Counted from the stretch's first letter, positions 8,883 through 16,834 are shown. The stretch: DNA of 64,000 bases from Microbulbifer sp. MKSA007 (GCA_032615215.1 CP128433.1:3617501-3681500); one strand, 5' to 3'. Translations and numbers: made by a program. The notes: generated from the sequence alone by a model not told the origin.

Positions 8883-9324
8883 TATTTTCACCTATTTTCT
8901 TTATAAAAATTATTTTACTTTGCAGAGGGGTTCCTTTATTTTCATACCCACACACTTGGTAGCCGTGAGATATAAGAAGATGCAACATTGAAGGAAATCT
9001 ATTCATCGATTTAACGCTAATAAACTGAAATCCTTTGTTCATCACCCACCGCTCTTGGAGCTCAAGTAGAGACTTTCCTATACCTCGGCCCCGGTAATCT
9101 GGGCGGACTGCACCAGACCAACTATAAAACTCTGTTTCGGATACTTTATAACCAATTTTGTAGCCTACTTTCTTATTACCAACTGAAGCTACCAGTAATA
9201 AGTAAAGGCGCCCCTCTAATCTTTGCTCTATTTTATCTTTACTATTTTTAGTGTCGAACTCTGGAATCTCAGAATTGATCTGTATGACATCTTCTATCGT
9301 GCCTTCGCTGAAGGAAATGTTCAT
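8878..9324 (-). CDS. Cassette gene: GNAT-family N-acetyltransferase
   Basis: 148 aa, the usual size of a single GNAT domain, which transfers an acetyl group from acetyl-CoA to an amine. The acetyl-CoA-binding motif A is clear: AVRPDYRGRGIGKSLLELQE (R/Q-x-x-G-x-G/A as RGRGIG, about residue 79). It is followed by a FISVKSMNRFPSMLHLLISH segment typical of the last part of the fold, where the side chain of the substrate is met. The start at 9324 lies 17 bases after the R' end of the preceding attC-like site. The substrate is unknown; GNAT genes are frequent integron cargo. Confidence 0.85.
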   Translation of the reverse strand: MNISFSEGTIEDVIQINSEIPEFDTKNSKDKIEQRLEGRLYLLLVASVGNKKVGYKIGYKVSETEFYSWSGAVRPDYRGRGIGKSLLELQERWVMNKGFQFISVKSMNRFPSMLHLLISHGYQVCGYENKGTPLQSKIIFIKKIGENK

Positions 9325-9340
9325 GTCGCCACCCCGGTTG

Positions 9341-9427
9341 GTGCATAATGTTCGGCTCTGCGTTAATCAAAAGCGGAGGCCGCTTTTGGCTGGAACTTTT
9401 ATATCTGACAGCATCCGATTGTTAGGG
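9341..9427 (-). repeat. attC-like site
   Basis: Minus strand: CCCTAACAATCGGATG starts near the stop of the upstream gene. The centre carries the stem AAAAGCGG/CCGCTTTT. The right end reads GAACATTATGC, close to the GTTATGC form. About 87 bases. Confidence 0.6.
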
Positions 9428-9952
9428 ACGCTGATTTCTTAGCTCAATTTCACCAAATGTCATATAAACAAGAGGTCCACCCGCATCAGCTCTGTAAGCT
9501 CCATTTGCTTCAGCCAAACGACTGGCAACGGCTGAAAACTCCCATGCTTGATCTTCGGAAACATGGACCTTTTTTGAGGTAAAGAGCTTTACTCCGTGCT
9601 TTTCACCATACTCTTTAACTAAACGTGAATGTTGCTGAAGAGGTTTTAGCACTGAAGGGTGATCCCACCCCCATAGAAAGCTTCTATCTTTCGGATTGTA
9701 AGTACCTATTATTTGAACAGGAGCTACAGCGATCCGACCATCCTCAAGCGACCAAAATATAAGGCCTTTGTCTTGGTCGACATTCCATGTTTTAGCAGAC
9801 CCCAGCCCCCATGTCTTATCGTGAGCATCAGTTTGAATTCTTAAACCTTCAATGCTCCCTTCAATAAACTTTTCGACCTCCACAGAGTAACCTCCAGCAT
9901 GCGTGTTAATTGATATGAATAGTACAAATATAACTGATACTAAATTTTTCAT
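9422..9952 (-). CDS. Cassette gene: exported DUF6882-like protein
   Basis: 176 aa with a signal peptide (MKNLVSVIFVLFISINTHA). The mature part has the pattern of the DUF6882 family, a domain of unknown function: a hydrophobic strand (IQIIGTYNP-like), then FLWGWDHPS at about residue 79, then VKEYGEKHGVKLF, then an alanine-rich helix with EANGAYRADAG. I know this family only as conserved hypothetical proteins; export of this copy is the unusual aspect. It is flanked on both sides by attC-like sites, so it was acquired as a single-gene cassette. Confidence 0.65.
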   Translation of the reverse strand: MKNLVSVIFVLFISINTHAGGYSVEVEKFIEGSIEGLRIQTDAHDKTWGLGSAKTWNVDQDKGLIFWSLEDGRIAVAPVQIIGTYNPKDRSFLWGWDHPSVLKPLQQHSRLVKEYGEKHGVKLFTSKKVHVSEDQAWEFSAVASRLAEANGAYRADAGGPLVYMTFGEIELRNQRP

Positions 9953-9970
9953 AACTCTCTGATACTTGAT

Positions 9971-10029
9971 TGCCTTAACGACTGGTTTTTGAGCTGAATT
10001 AGAGCAGCGAAAGGATTGTGATTGTCAAA
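9971..10029 (-). repeat. attC-like site (short form)
   Basis: Minus strand: TTTGACAATCACAATCC at the left, ending CAGTCGTTAAGGC at the right (GTTAAGG core). About 59 bases, a length near that of classical 59-base elements. Confidence 0.55.
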
Positions 10030-10036
10030 CGCAGAG

Positions 10037-10288
10037 CTAAGCAAGAATCCCAGAACTGAAAACCCAATAGTAAATTGGACCGCAAACAGCCCACCCTGCG
10101 ACTACAAATTTGAAAAAACTATCCCGCCTTGGCGCTCCTATACTTGCAAGGCCCGTAAGATCTTTCTCTTGAATTGGTTTTATAAGTCTGTAGGTTTTTA
10201 CCAGCAGCCATCCAACCAGAAGTGGAAGTAATGTCAATAGAATGATAGTGCCGATTGTAAGTAAAGCTTCAGGCGATGATTTTCTCAT
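10037..10288 (-). CDS. Cassette gene: small two-helix membrane protein
   Basis: 83 aa. Two hydrophobic segments (TIGTIILLTLLPLLVGWLLV and FFKFVVAGWAVCGPIYYWVF) separated by a basic linker (KTYRLIKPIQEKD) suggest a small inner-membrane hairpin protein. No family recognised. The start at 10288 follows a region with two attC-like palindromes; the stop is 8 bases from the next attC-like site. Confidence 0.6.
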   Translation of the reverse strand: MRKSSPEALLTIGTIILLTLLPLLVGWLLVKTYRLIKPIQEKDLTGLASIGAPRRDSFFKFVVAGWAVCGPIYYWVFSSGILA

Positions 10289-10313
10289 TTATCTTATCAA
10301 CTATTTAGAGTAT

Positions 10314-10369
10314 TGGGGATAAATATACCGAGCGCACGCCAGTGCGTCCGGTGCTTTTACTAGTTAGGC
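10314..10369 (-). repeat. Second attC-like palindrome in an ORF-less cassette
   Basis: Minus strand: a perfect GCCTAAC left box, then AGTAAAAGCACCGGACGCACT, then the hairpin CGCACTGGCGTGCG, then a weak right end TATTTATCCCC. Together with the site at 10414-10499 it bounds a segment too short to code for anything obvious. Confidence 0.4.
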
Positions 10370-10413
10370 ATAGTACTGAATCGCCTACCAAAAGGCGGCA
10401 GTAGCTACCATAC

Positions 10414-10499
10414 CCACATAACACATGAAAACAGCAGGCCTATGACATGTACATAGCTGGACAAGCTTGTCCGGCCTGATTATGTGTAGCTTTGTTATC
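10414..10499 (-). repeat. attC-like site
   Basis: Minus strand: ATAACAAAGCTACACATAATC overlaps the upstream stop. There is a central GGACAAGCTTGTCC palindrome, and the right end CATGTGTTATGTGGG is complementary to the left box (TAACA…TGTTA). About 86 bases; one of the clearer sites. Confidence 0.7.
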
Positions 10500-10800
10500 C
10501 ATGGCTTCTAGTCTTCAACATAGATTCAAATAAAAGTATGAAAAAAGCGCCACTTATAACTGGTAAAATTATTCCGAAAATGAAAAAAATAGCAGCCAAT
10601 GAGCGACTACCTGCCTTATAGCGTCTATAGCCCTCTATGAACGGATACAAGAGGAATCCTATCAATACGCTATATATGATGAACTCCGGAACCCTCAGTA
10701 AAGCTCCGCCCCCTAACCTTTCCAGGCCGAGGAGGTAGATTACCGGATAAAGAAGACCGGCCAGTACAAAAATAACTAAAAGATAAAGCCACTTACTCAA
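10495..10800 (-). CDS. Cassette gene: small three-helix membrane protein
   Basis: 101 aa with three hydrophobic segments: residues 4-24 (LYLLVIFVLAGLLYPVIYLL), about 38-56 and about 72-92 (IFFIFGIILPVISGAFFILL). Short charged loops (EGYRRYKAG) suggest an inner-membrane protein with a cytoplasmic positively charged loop. No family recognised. Its 5' side abuts the left end of an IS50-like element inserted in the preceding attC site, so the cassette has been separated from its neighbour. Confidence 0.6.
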   Translation of the reverse strand: MSKWLYLLVIFVLAGLLYPVIYLLGLERLGGGALLRVPEFIIYSVLIGFLLYPFIEGYRRYKAGSRSLAAIFFIFGIILPVISGAFFILLFESMLKTRSHG

Positions 10801-10837
10801 AATTCATATCTCTTCATTGGAGCATATAACACTAAGC

Positions 10838-12312
10838 CTGTGTTTTATACACATCATTTAAGTCCATTTAAAGCCTCTGCTGCCTCCATATAATGGAGAA
10901 GTTTAGTGTACCCCTGCCAAACGGTTTTAACTCCAGGCTCACCATCGCCGCTCCGCCCCAGAAAGCCTCCAAGTCCTGCCAGCATACGCGTTATAGCTCT
11001 CATACTTGGAGCTTCATTTGGTGGGGAGGTTTTAGCTTGCATTATCCATATCATACGCCACTCTTTTTCAGAGTAGACTTCCGTACACGACGTATCAGGA
11101 AGCGTTCGTGCCCGTGTTGTCATGGAGTGTAGACGCCACCCAATAATCATATAGATTGCAATACAGTTCAGCATTCGCTGCTCGGTTCTAAAGCGATTAC
11201 TTTCTATCTGGCATCCGCCTTTCACCACTCGGAAATAGGTTTCAATTTCCCATCGACTTCGATACCACTCAATAATGATCCTCGCTTGCTTAAAGTCCTC
11301 AACTGCAAGATCGGTCAGCAGCATCCATTCAATACCTTTTTCCCCTTCTGGTGGGCTTAATTCCTTAGCAAAGACTGCGTAGAGAGAAAGAGGTCGCTTT
11401 GATTTTCCTTTTCCCTGCAATCTTACTTCTGCAATGGATACACTGACCTTAGCTTCCCTTTCTGGCTGTCCATTCCTTTTGGGGATACCTACTGAGTATT
11501 TCCCGATGGACTTCTGCTTGGTCATATAGTCCCAAAGTAAAGTCGTATCTTCTCCTTCGATCTCTAAACTACGATTAGCCTTGGCTCGAACAATATAGCT
11601 TGCACGCCGCTGTTCATTTTGATCTTCAGCTAATTGAAACCACTCATGAATATCCCCCTCTCTATCCGCGATGCTCACAATCGTGGTTTCAGGGCAGCGC
11701 TCTTGTATCTCACAAGCTGATTCATAATGGTCTAACCAGCGTCGACTCTCTTTATCTTGTATCGACTTGGTATAGCGAGAATTAGCACTAGATTCTTTAT
11801 CTCGCTGCCACATGCTACCCTCAATAATGCCCAGATTATCTCTGGATGGTGTTATAGCGATAGACGTATGTAGGAGCTGCTGATTAGTCTCTTTGCGTCG
11901 GAGTGTTCCCATTTCTTTGCTTTCTAAATCGGTAGCAAAATTTAGGAAAGTGGTATCCTGAGGGATAAGAACAACTGGCTGAACCTTGATTCTTTCAAGA
12001 GTGGCTGATTTATGGCCACTCATAATGGAGTCAAAGCTGACTTTATCATTTTCGATAAATCGATAGGCTGCAAAGGTTTCTGCCCAAGACTTGTTTGCAC
12101 AGGGAATGCTACCCTTTGGGTCGGAACTTAAATTACTGAGAATATTGGACAAGCGCTTATTCAATCGTGTATCACCCATAACCTGATTTTTCACTTCGTC
12201 CCTGACCCAGTCCTGCATAATTATCCAGCCAAATTTGTAGCCCCTATAACGTACAAACTGTAACTCATTGATTTTTATAATAAAACTGAAAAAACTTGTG
12301 TATAAAACTTAG
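10838..12312 (-). mobile_element. IS50/Tn5-type insertion sequence (IS4 family)
   Basis: 1475 bp. The left end (plus strand) CTGTGTTTTATACACATCA and the right end (minus strand) CTAAGTTTTATACACAAGT match each other at 14 of 19 positions. They closely resemble the known Tn5 ends, including the TTATACACA (DnaA-box-like) core. An 8-bp direct repeat CACTAAGC flanks it (10830-10837 and 12313-12320); extending to the 9 bp usual for Tn5 gives one mismatch. It encodes one transposase. Removing it rejoins an attC-like site. Confidence 0.85.
10854..12218 (-). CDS. IS4-family (IS50 group) transposase
   Basis: 454 aa, similar in length to Tn5 transposase (476). The N-terminus (DWVRDEVKNQVMGDTRLNKR) is typical of the group's DNA-binding domain. 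The RNase-H-like DDE core is visible: first Asp in VVLIPQDTTFLNF, second Asp in TIVSIADREGD, and the Glu in the Y-(2)-R-(3)-E-(6)-K signature of YRSRWEIETYFRVVK. It appears intact. The start codon is 94 bases inside the right end of the element, and the stop 16 bases inside the left end. Confidence 0.93.
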   Translation of the reverse strand: MQDWVRDEVKNQVMGDTRLNKRLSNILSNLSSDPKGSIPCANKSWAETFAAYRFIENDKVSFDSIMSGHKSATLERIKVQPVVLIPQDTTFLNFATDLESKEMGTLRRKETNQQLLHTSIAITPSRDNLGIIEGSMWQRDKESSANSRYTKSIQDKESRRWLDHYESACEIQERCPETTIVSIADREGDIHEWFQLAEDQNEQRRASYIVRAKANRSLEIEGEDTTLLWDYMTKQKSIGKYSVGIPKRNGQPEREAKVSVSIAEVRLQGKGKSKRPLSLYAVFAKELSPPEGEKGIEWMLLTDLAVEDFKQARIIIEWYRSRWEIETYFRVVKGGCQIESNRFRTEQRMLNCIAIYMIIGWRLHSMTTRARTLPDTSCTEVYSEKEWRMIWIMQAKTSPPNEAPSMRAITRMLAGLGGFLGRSGDGEPGVKTVWQGYTKLLHYMEAAEALNGLK

Positions 12313-12386
12313 CACTAAGCTTAGGGGTGGGCCACGCAGTGAGCCGCCCCAGCAGCCAAAGGCTGTGACAACAGTGCTCTATTATA
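12313..12386 (-). repeat. attC-like site, interrupted by the IS50-like element
   Basis: Minus strand: starts TAATAGAGCACTG at the stop of the upstream cassette gene and contains hairpin AGCCTTTGGCTGCT and GGGGCGGCTC…GCGTGGCCCACCCC. It is cut in CTTAGTG by the IS. The missing right end, GTTATATGC, lies on the far side at about 10822-10830. Confidence 0.6.
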
Positions 12387-12684
12387 TATTTATACGCGCC
12401 TTTATTGATTTGTAGGTAAATATTATTGCACTGAGAGCAGCACTGTAAATAAACGAGAAAACACCAAACACTATTACCCCGGTTATTAAACCACCCTCAA
12501 ATTCAACGTTTAGGACAAATGCACTAATCACAGCCAAAACTAAACATATAAATGTGGCAAGATACGGATTGATAGAAAAGATATTTGGCCAGAACTTCTT
12601 GCATAAAGCCCAGATCAGTAATGACGGACCTAGAAACACTATCTGTAGGATGATACCAATCACTAAGAACATTAATTCTATCAA
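12382..12684 (-). CDS. Cassette gene: small three-helix membrane protein
   Basis: 100 aa. Hydrophobic segments are at about residues 3-28 (FLVIGIILQIVFLGPSLLIW), 41-62 and 68-92 (GLITGVIVFGVFSFIYSAAL). The short N-terminus with Met-Ile-Glu suggests the first helix is membrane-inserted without cleavage. No family recognised. The start at 12684 is about 13 bases after the R' box of the attC-like site at 12697-12785. Confidence 0.6.
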   Translation of the reverse strand: MIELMFLVIGIILQIVFLGPSLLIWALCKKFWPNIFSINPYLATFICLVLAVISAFVLNVEFEGGLITGVIVFGVFSFIYSAALSAIIFTYKSIKARINI

Positions 12685-12696
12685 CCTCTACCTAGA

Positions 12697-12785
12697 TATA
12701 TAACAACTACAACGGGGGCTGCTGCGTAGTGTAGGCAGTCCCGCGAAGGGCCAAAGCCCCTTAACAACCTGCTTGTATTTGTTAA
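12697..12785 (-). repeat. attC-like site (clear example)
   Basis: Minus strand: AGTTAACAAATACAAGC at the left pairs imperfectly with CCGTTGTAGTTGTTATAT at the right (TAACAA-TACAA against TTGTAGTTGTTA), with the unpaired bases expected of attC. The centre has the GGGGCTTTGGCCC hairpin. About 89 bases. Confidence 0.75.
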
Positions 12786-13189
12786 CTTTGACCATATTCC
12801 GATAACAGTTCCAGAGCTATAAAAGCAGGCGTTTTCCCAATGCCTTTAGAATGAGCAGACACTTCATGGTAAACTCTAGACCAACCATCAATTTCCAATA
12901 ACTCTTTATTGGCTCGATCTGTCATTACATCAAACTCGTAGAACTCTTTTTTCTTCGTTAGCCATGTGCCCATCCATTGAGTTCCATACTGCTCAAAGAT
13001 TTCGGAACAATTCAATAGAATTCCCTCATTCGCGGACATCCCCTTTTGGGACAACAGCAAGGTCAACCATGGGTACATACTTTCATCATTTATAAATTTG
13101 TCCACGCACTCTTTCATTTCAAGGAACGAGAGTTCATTTTGTTGTTCAGTATTCTTGTTCCGAATTCGGCGAAGCTTTTCGATATTCAT
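12782..13189 (-). CDS. Cassette gene: hypothetical soluble protein
   Basis: 135 aa, charged, no signal peptide or membrane segment. The N-terminus (KLRRIRNKNTEQQNELSFLE) is basic and helical; the rest alternates amphipathic helices and ends in PAFIALELLSEYG. I do not recognise a family. Its TAA is part of the left box of the downstream attC-like site, and its 5' end is close to an R' box that an IS1182-family element has split. Confidence 0.55.
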   Translation of the reverse strand: MNIEKLRRIRNKNTEQQNELSFLEMKECVDKFINDESMYPWLTLLLSQKGMSANEGILLNCSEIFEQYGTQWMGTWLTKKKEFYEFDVMTDRANKELLEIDGWSRVYHEVSAHSKGIGKTPAFIALELLSEYGQS

Positions 13190-13202
13190 AGTAGGGTTAA
13201 CG

Positions 13203-14973
13203 AGGCTGTAGAAAAACAGTTTTAGAAAAAGCTGTCATTCTTCAGGTTCCTCCAAACAAAAATTTCGGTCTACATTTAGCGATACCACTAAATTTCTTTC
13301 ATTGTATTAAATTTAGGGGCCTTGATGCCCTTAACTTATACTCAATCAGTGGATACTGCCATATCTCATCAACTTTTCTATATTATGTACCAAGCAGAAC
13401 ATCTGCCATTGTCCCTGAACCTTAATTTTTCCTCGTAGCGAGAAGCGATTCAATCGCTTGTTGGTACCAATGTTCCCGAACACTGGCTCGACAACAGACA
13501 TTCGATGTCCATAAATGGTCTTGCCTTCGATACTATCAACCCGCTTTTTCATCCAGTCAGTGGCTGTCCGTCCGTTTGTCCAAGTTAGGGATACTTGCCC
13601 TCCGTGTCCTTTTCGAGAGTTGGCAGAATCCGGGTTTCGCATACACTGATTTTTAAGGCTGCATCCCCTGCAGTCAGTGAGGCGCCCTTCGAACAATAGC
13701 TTTTTCTTACCTTCACTAACATGCTCTTCCTTTAATAAAAGCATAGATTTTCCTGCCGGACAGATACAGGTTTTCTTTTTCTTATTGAATGTAAATTCAC
13801 TAGCAGGGAAAGTCTGCTGGACATTAGCCCTACCTTTTTGTTTACGCTTGCCATACTTGGCTTTTTGCTTAGCAAAAGCTTTATCACGTGAACGGAATTT
13901 ATTGTCAGGTATGTAGGCATTGATGCCGCTCTCTCGCAGGTAGCTGTAGTTAGCGTCGTTGGAGAACCCAGTATCAGCAGTAATGATGACCTGTTTGGCC
14001 AAGATGTCTTCATCTATTCCTATATGCTGATAATGGCAACTGATGCCATCGAGAATAGGCTTCAATGTATGATGTTCTTGCCCCTCACCAAAGGCCTGTG
14101 CTTCAACAACTATCTGATGCTTCCTATCAACTGCGGCAACGCCGTTATAGCCCTGGATGGTTCCCTTGCTGGTAGTCATCTTGGCTGACTCATTGTCTGT
14201 GATATTACTTTTTACTTCTTTAGGGTTTTTACCTTGTCCCATCCTGGGGGAGTGATTCTTTAAGAACTGATCAATTTTATCAAAGTGTTTCTGAAGAGTA
14301 TCAGCCGCTTTAGCTACCGCTTGTTTTCGCTCTTTTTCTTTAGGCTTCCTGCCATCAAGCCTCTTGTGCTCTTTGAGGCAATATTTGATCTTCTTGCGAA
14401 TTTTTTCCTGCTTCTGTTCTAGCTCTTTAAAAGTTCCCGAATGTTCTTTGCTGGCATTGGATGGCATCTTGCATCCATCTATTGCGAAAAGTTCGTTGCC
14501 AAGCAGCCCCTGCTGATCGCAGACCAGTAACACTTGCTCAAACACCGACTCAATCGCATCAGGATAACTGCTTACGAAACTCGCAATACTAGTAAAATGT
14601 GGAACGGTATCGCATGACAGTGCTTTGAAGAGGATATTGTTCTCACATTGCCATTGAATTTCACGACTTGAGGTAATACCTTTTGAGTAAGCAAACAATA
14701 TGATTTTCAGGAGGATGGCTGGATCATAAGCGGTTCGCCCGCCGCTATCATTTTGATATTTTTTATGGAAGACAGAGAGGTCGATATGGTCATCAATCAA
14801 ATGATGAAGTGTAAACTCAAAGGTTTCAGGTTGTAGTTGTTCTTCGAAATTGATGATTACCATTGCATCTTGGTTGTAATCGTAACGTTTGAAATTGGGC
14901 ATATGGATAATCTCGACATCAAGACCTCCATTTTAACAAAAAAGCTACCTTTTAAGAGTTTTTCTACAGCCTG
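13203..14973 (-). mobile_element. IS1182-family insertion sequence, copy A
   Basis: 1771 bp. Both ends carry the inverted repeat AGGCTGTAGAAAAAC (left at 13203, right complement ending near 14972). A 4-bp direct repeat AACG flanks it (13199-13202 and 14974-14977). It contains one transposase gene and short non-coding margins. It is almost identical in length and sequence to copy B at 17472-19242, so one is a recent duplicate. It sits exactly in the R' box of an attC-like site: joining the flanks gives GGGCGTTAACCC on the minus strand. Confidence 0.9.
13346..14902 (-). CDS. IS1182-family transposase (copy A)
   Basis: 518 aa. The N-terminal domain (DDHIDLSVFHKKYQNDSGGR, then YDPAILLKIILFAYSKGITS) is typical of IS1182 and related IS5-like transposases. 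The DDE core includes Asp in LFAIDGCKM, Asp in IITADTGFSN and Glu in MSVVEPVFGNIG. A four-Cys cluster (CICPAG … CRGCSLKNQC) in the C-terminal half is the family's zinc-like insertion. It differs from copy B at only a handful of residues (for example KIRKK versus KILKK, RKPKEK versus RKPNEK). It looks functional. Confidence 0.92.
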   Translation of the reverse strand: MPNFKRYDYNQDAMVIINFEEQLQPETFEFTLHHLIDDHIDLSVFHKKYQNDSGGRTAYDPAILLKIILFAYSKGITSSREIQWQCENNILFKALSCDTVPHFTSIASFVSSYPDAIESVFEQVLLVCDQQGLLGNELFAIDGCKMPSNASKEHSGTFKELEQKQEKIRKKIKYCLKEHKRLDGRKPKEKERKQAVAKAADTLQKHFDKIDQFLKNHSPRMGQGKNPKEVKSNITDNESAKMTTSKGTIQGYNGVAAVDRKHQIVVEAQAFGEGQEHHTLKPILDGISCHYQHIGIDEDILAKQVIITADTGFSNDANYSYLRESGINAYIPDNKFRSRDKAFAKQKAKYGKRKQKGRANVQQTFPASEFTFNKKKKTCICPAGKSMLLLKEEHVSEGKKKLLFEGRLTDCRGCSLKNQCMRNPDSANSRKGHGGQVSLTWTNGRTATDWMKKRVDSIEGKTIYGHRMSVVEPVFGNIGTNKRLNRFSLRGKIKVQGQWQMFCLVHNIEKLMRYGSIH

Positions 14974-15061
14974 AACGCCCAACACAGCGGCTGCCAAGCT
15001 GGCACGTAATTGCGTAGTAATTTGAGTGACAGGTTTAACAGTCCGTTGCTGCTCCTTATTA
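14974..15061 (-). repeat. attC-like site, right box split by IS1182 copy A
   Basis: Minus strand: runs from the stop of the gene at 15059 through GCAGCAACGGACTG … GCAGCCGCTGTGTTGGGCGTT and is then interrupted. The rest of the R' box (AACCC) is at 13194-13198. Confidence 0.55.
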
Positions 15062-15768
15062 GCACTTTTTGCTAAGATACTGTTTCCTACCTTCATAGTC
15101 ACTCATATTGTTAGGAAAAGGTCTTTTACATTTGGAGCAAATAGCTCTTTGATTTTGCCCTCGACCATAAATAAGCTTGAAAAGTTGTTTGGGTATCAAA
15201 GGTTTTTCTATAACTTCGAGGCCGCTCTCTCCAATATAGCCACATTCTGGACATGAGCTTAAAAAGAAAAAACGATCAGGAAGCTCTGTATCGAGAAGTA
15301 TTATAAACTGTGCAGCAACATCTTTGATGTAACTAGATTTATTTTCACTGGTTAGACCAGAATTAAAGTAACAAATCTCTCTATCATTGACCATCCAGAG
15401 ATCTTCACTGAGTCCATCCCAAATACTATAGATTGCTTCGTAATCAGATGCCCTAAAAAGCCTTCTAACATGCCTACACCTTGCTCTGGTTCTAGCTCAC
15501 CAGAAATAATCAGCTCACAAAGAGCTTGTGCGTAGATTTTCAATGCATCTTTATCTAAGGGTACAGCCAACCCAAGATCCTTTAAGCACTTTTGAAAATA
15601 CGTCTCTATTTCCTCTGGATCAGGATCTCGTTCATATCCCATACTCGCAAGAATGGCGACATTCTCAGAGTCGACATTTTCATACAATAAGGACTCAGCC
15701 CATTCGGTGTAATCTTTTGAATAGGCGCTTCCTATTGCTCTTTTTCCTAACAGAAATTCAAATTTCAT
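15059..15768 (-). pseudogene. Cassette gene: hypothetical zinc-ribbon-like protein, frameshifted
   Basis: The start is ATG 15768 (MKFEFLLGKRAIGSAYSKD), placed just after the R' box of an attC-like site. The frame runs to the A5 run at 15455-15459. One missing base there joins …GMLEGF to FRASDYEAIYSIWDGLSED and then the second frame ending at 15059. Repaired length is about 236 aa. The C-terminal half has CPECGY and, about 45 residues later, CSKCKRPF, which could bind zinc; the N-terminal half is acidic and helical. No family recognised. The frame break lies in a homopolymer and may be an artefact. Confidence 0.6.
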
Positions 15769-15773
15769 AGTTG

Positions 15774-15841
15774 ACGCTAACGCCCGTAAAGCCCACCGGA
15801 AGCCACGCAGTGTCTGGGGCAAAGTTACTTGTCCTGTTACA
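15774..15841 (-). repeat. attC-like site
   Basis: Minus strand: TGTAACAGGACAAGTAAC at the left (overlaps the stop), then CACTGCGTGGCTTCCGG. The right end is TTTACGGGCGTTAGCG, very like the end of Vibrio VCR sites. About 68 bases. Confidence 0.65.
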
Positions 15842-16124
15842 AACCCTGCACCTTACGTGAGAGCTCAATTGTCTGTTCTCGATCCTTTGTTACGACGAGC
15901 CAATCAAAAATGACTTCACTGTATTGGCCAGTTTTTTCGTAGAATTTGGATACTTTAGTACGCTCGCCGAAAAATTCTTCATCTTCCGCGCTCTTAACAG
16001 CCTGAATGATATTTTCCGCAAACTCCAAAAGCTCTTTCTCAGTACCGATAAGAAAGGCTTCTTCCCAACCAGTCTGGGCAGTAATCAACGGGCCAGCATT
16101 TCTTTCTTTGTTCATTTGTTCCAT
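15837..16124 (-). CDS. Cassette gene: small hypothetical protein
   Basis: 95 aa, soluble, acidic (KSAEDEEFFGERTKVSKFYE). One predicted alpha/beta unit ends in a basic tail (DREQTIELSRKVQG). No signal peptide, membrane segment or recognised family. It has attC-like sites on both sides. The size and alternating pattern resemble small immunity- or antitoxin-type cassette proteins, but no toxin partner is adjacent. Confidence 0.5.
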   Translation of the reverse strand: MEQMNKERNAGPLITAQTGWEEAFLIGTEKELLEFAENIIQAVKSAEDEEFFGERTKVSKFYEKTGQYSEVIFDWLVVTKDREQTIELSRKVQGL

Positions 16125-16129
16125 ACACT

Positions 16130-16194
16130 CTTTAAATACTTGACGGAGTCTGGTGGAGGGCGAAGGCCGGAACGTACTGCAACTTTTGTTAGGC
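16130..16194 (-). repeat. attC-like site
   Basis: Minus strand: a perfect left box GCCTAACAAAAGTTGCAGTAC followed by a GGCCTTCGCCCTCC hairpin. The right box near 16130-16140 is weak (ATTTAAAG). Confidence 0.5.
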
Positions 16195-16820
16195 TATTGC
16201 CCATCGTTCGCTCGCAGTTCATTGGTAGTACTAATCTTTGACGCTAGAGATTTTGAGTAATCACAAGCTTCATTTTCTTCATCAATTTGACAGCTCTTCT
16301 TCAATGCTAGAATAGCTTTGCTATCATTTCGTACAATGCCAATTCCTTTATGTAGTACCATGCCGTACATCATGCAGCCCCATTCATCACTTTTGGAACA
16401 AGTAAATCTAAATGTTTCTGCATAACACCTACTATTCGACCCTTCGTCAAATCTGAGCATTCCAGCAGCATAGTTTGTGCATGAGTTAACTATACCCAAT
16501 TTGCATGCCTGAGCATAAAGTCGCCTTGAGTATTGAGGATTGTTTTCCATATCTACATATACATGACCTAGGCCTATACAGTGATTCGCGCTTTTAGATA
16601 GGCATTTATTTAGGCACCACCTTTGGTCACTTCTACATTCTTCAACTAAATCCTGATACTCTATTTCTCGCCCCTCAAAAAGGTCTTTTGGGCAAAGTGA
16701 CATATCTCTATTTAATTGCTCATTCTTAGTAATGGAATCTAGAACTTTTCTGTCAAAATAATCCTGAGCAAAAATCACACCACTATAAAAAATCACGAAA
16801 AATGTAGCTAATAGTTTCAT
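16194..16820 (-). CDS. Cassette gene: exported Sel1-like repeat protein
   Basis: 208 aa with a signal peptide (MKLLATFFVIFYSGVIFAQD). The mature region is cysteine-rich and shows Sel1/TPR-like helical units with Ala-Cys-x-x-G-x-x-x-x-C features (QACKLGIVNSCTNYAAGMLR; WGCMMYGMVLHKGIGIVRND; ALKKSCQIDEENEAC). This resembles the Cys-containing Sel1 repeats of HcpA-type periplasmic proteins, where disulfides link each helix pair. The role is probably protein-protein interaction in the periplasm. It is carried as a cassette: its start is 15 bases after a perfect GTTAGGC R' box. Confidence 0.75.
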   Translation of the reverse strand: MKLLATFFVIFYSGVIFAQDYFDRKVLDSITKNEQLNRDMSLCPKDLFEGREIEYQDLVEECRSDQRWCLNKCLSKSANHCIGLGHVYVDMENNPQYSRRLYAQACKLGIVNSCTNYAAGMLRFDEGSNSRCYAETFRFTCSKSDEWGCMMYGMVLHKGIGIVRNDSKAILALKKSCQIDEENEACDYSKSLASKISTTNELRANDGQ

Positions 16821-16834
16821 CAGTTCTCTCTAAA

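Noticed and set aside
14857..15102. 81-codon minus-strand frame beside IS1182 copy A
   Set aside because: It spans the IS end and an attC-like site and has no gene-like features.
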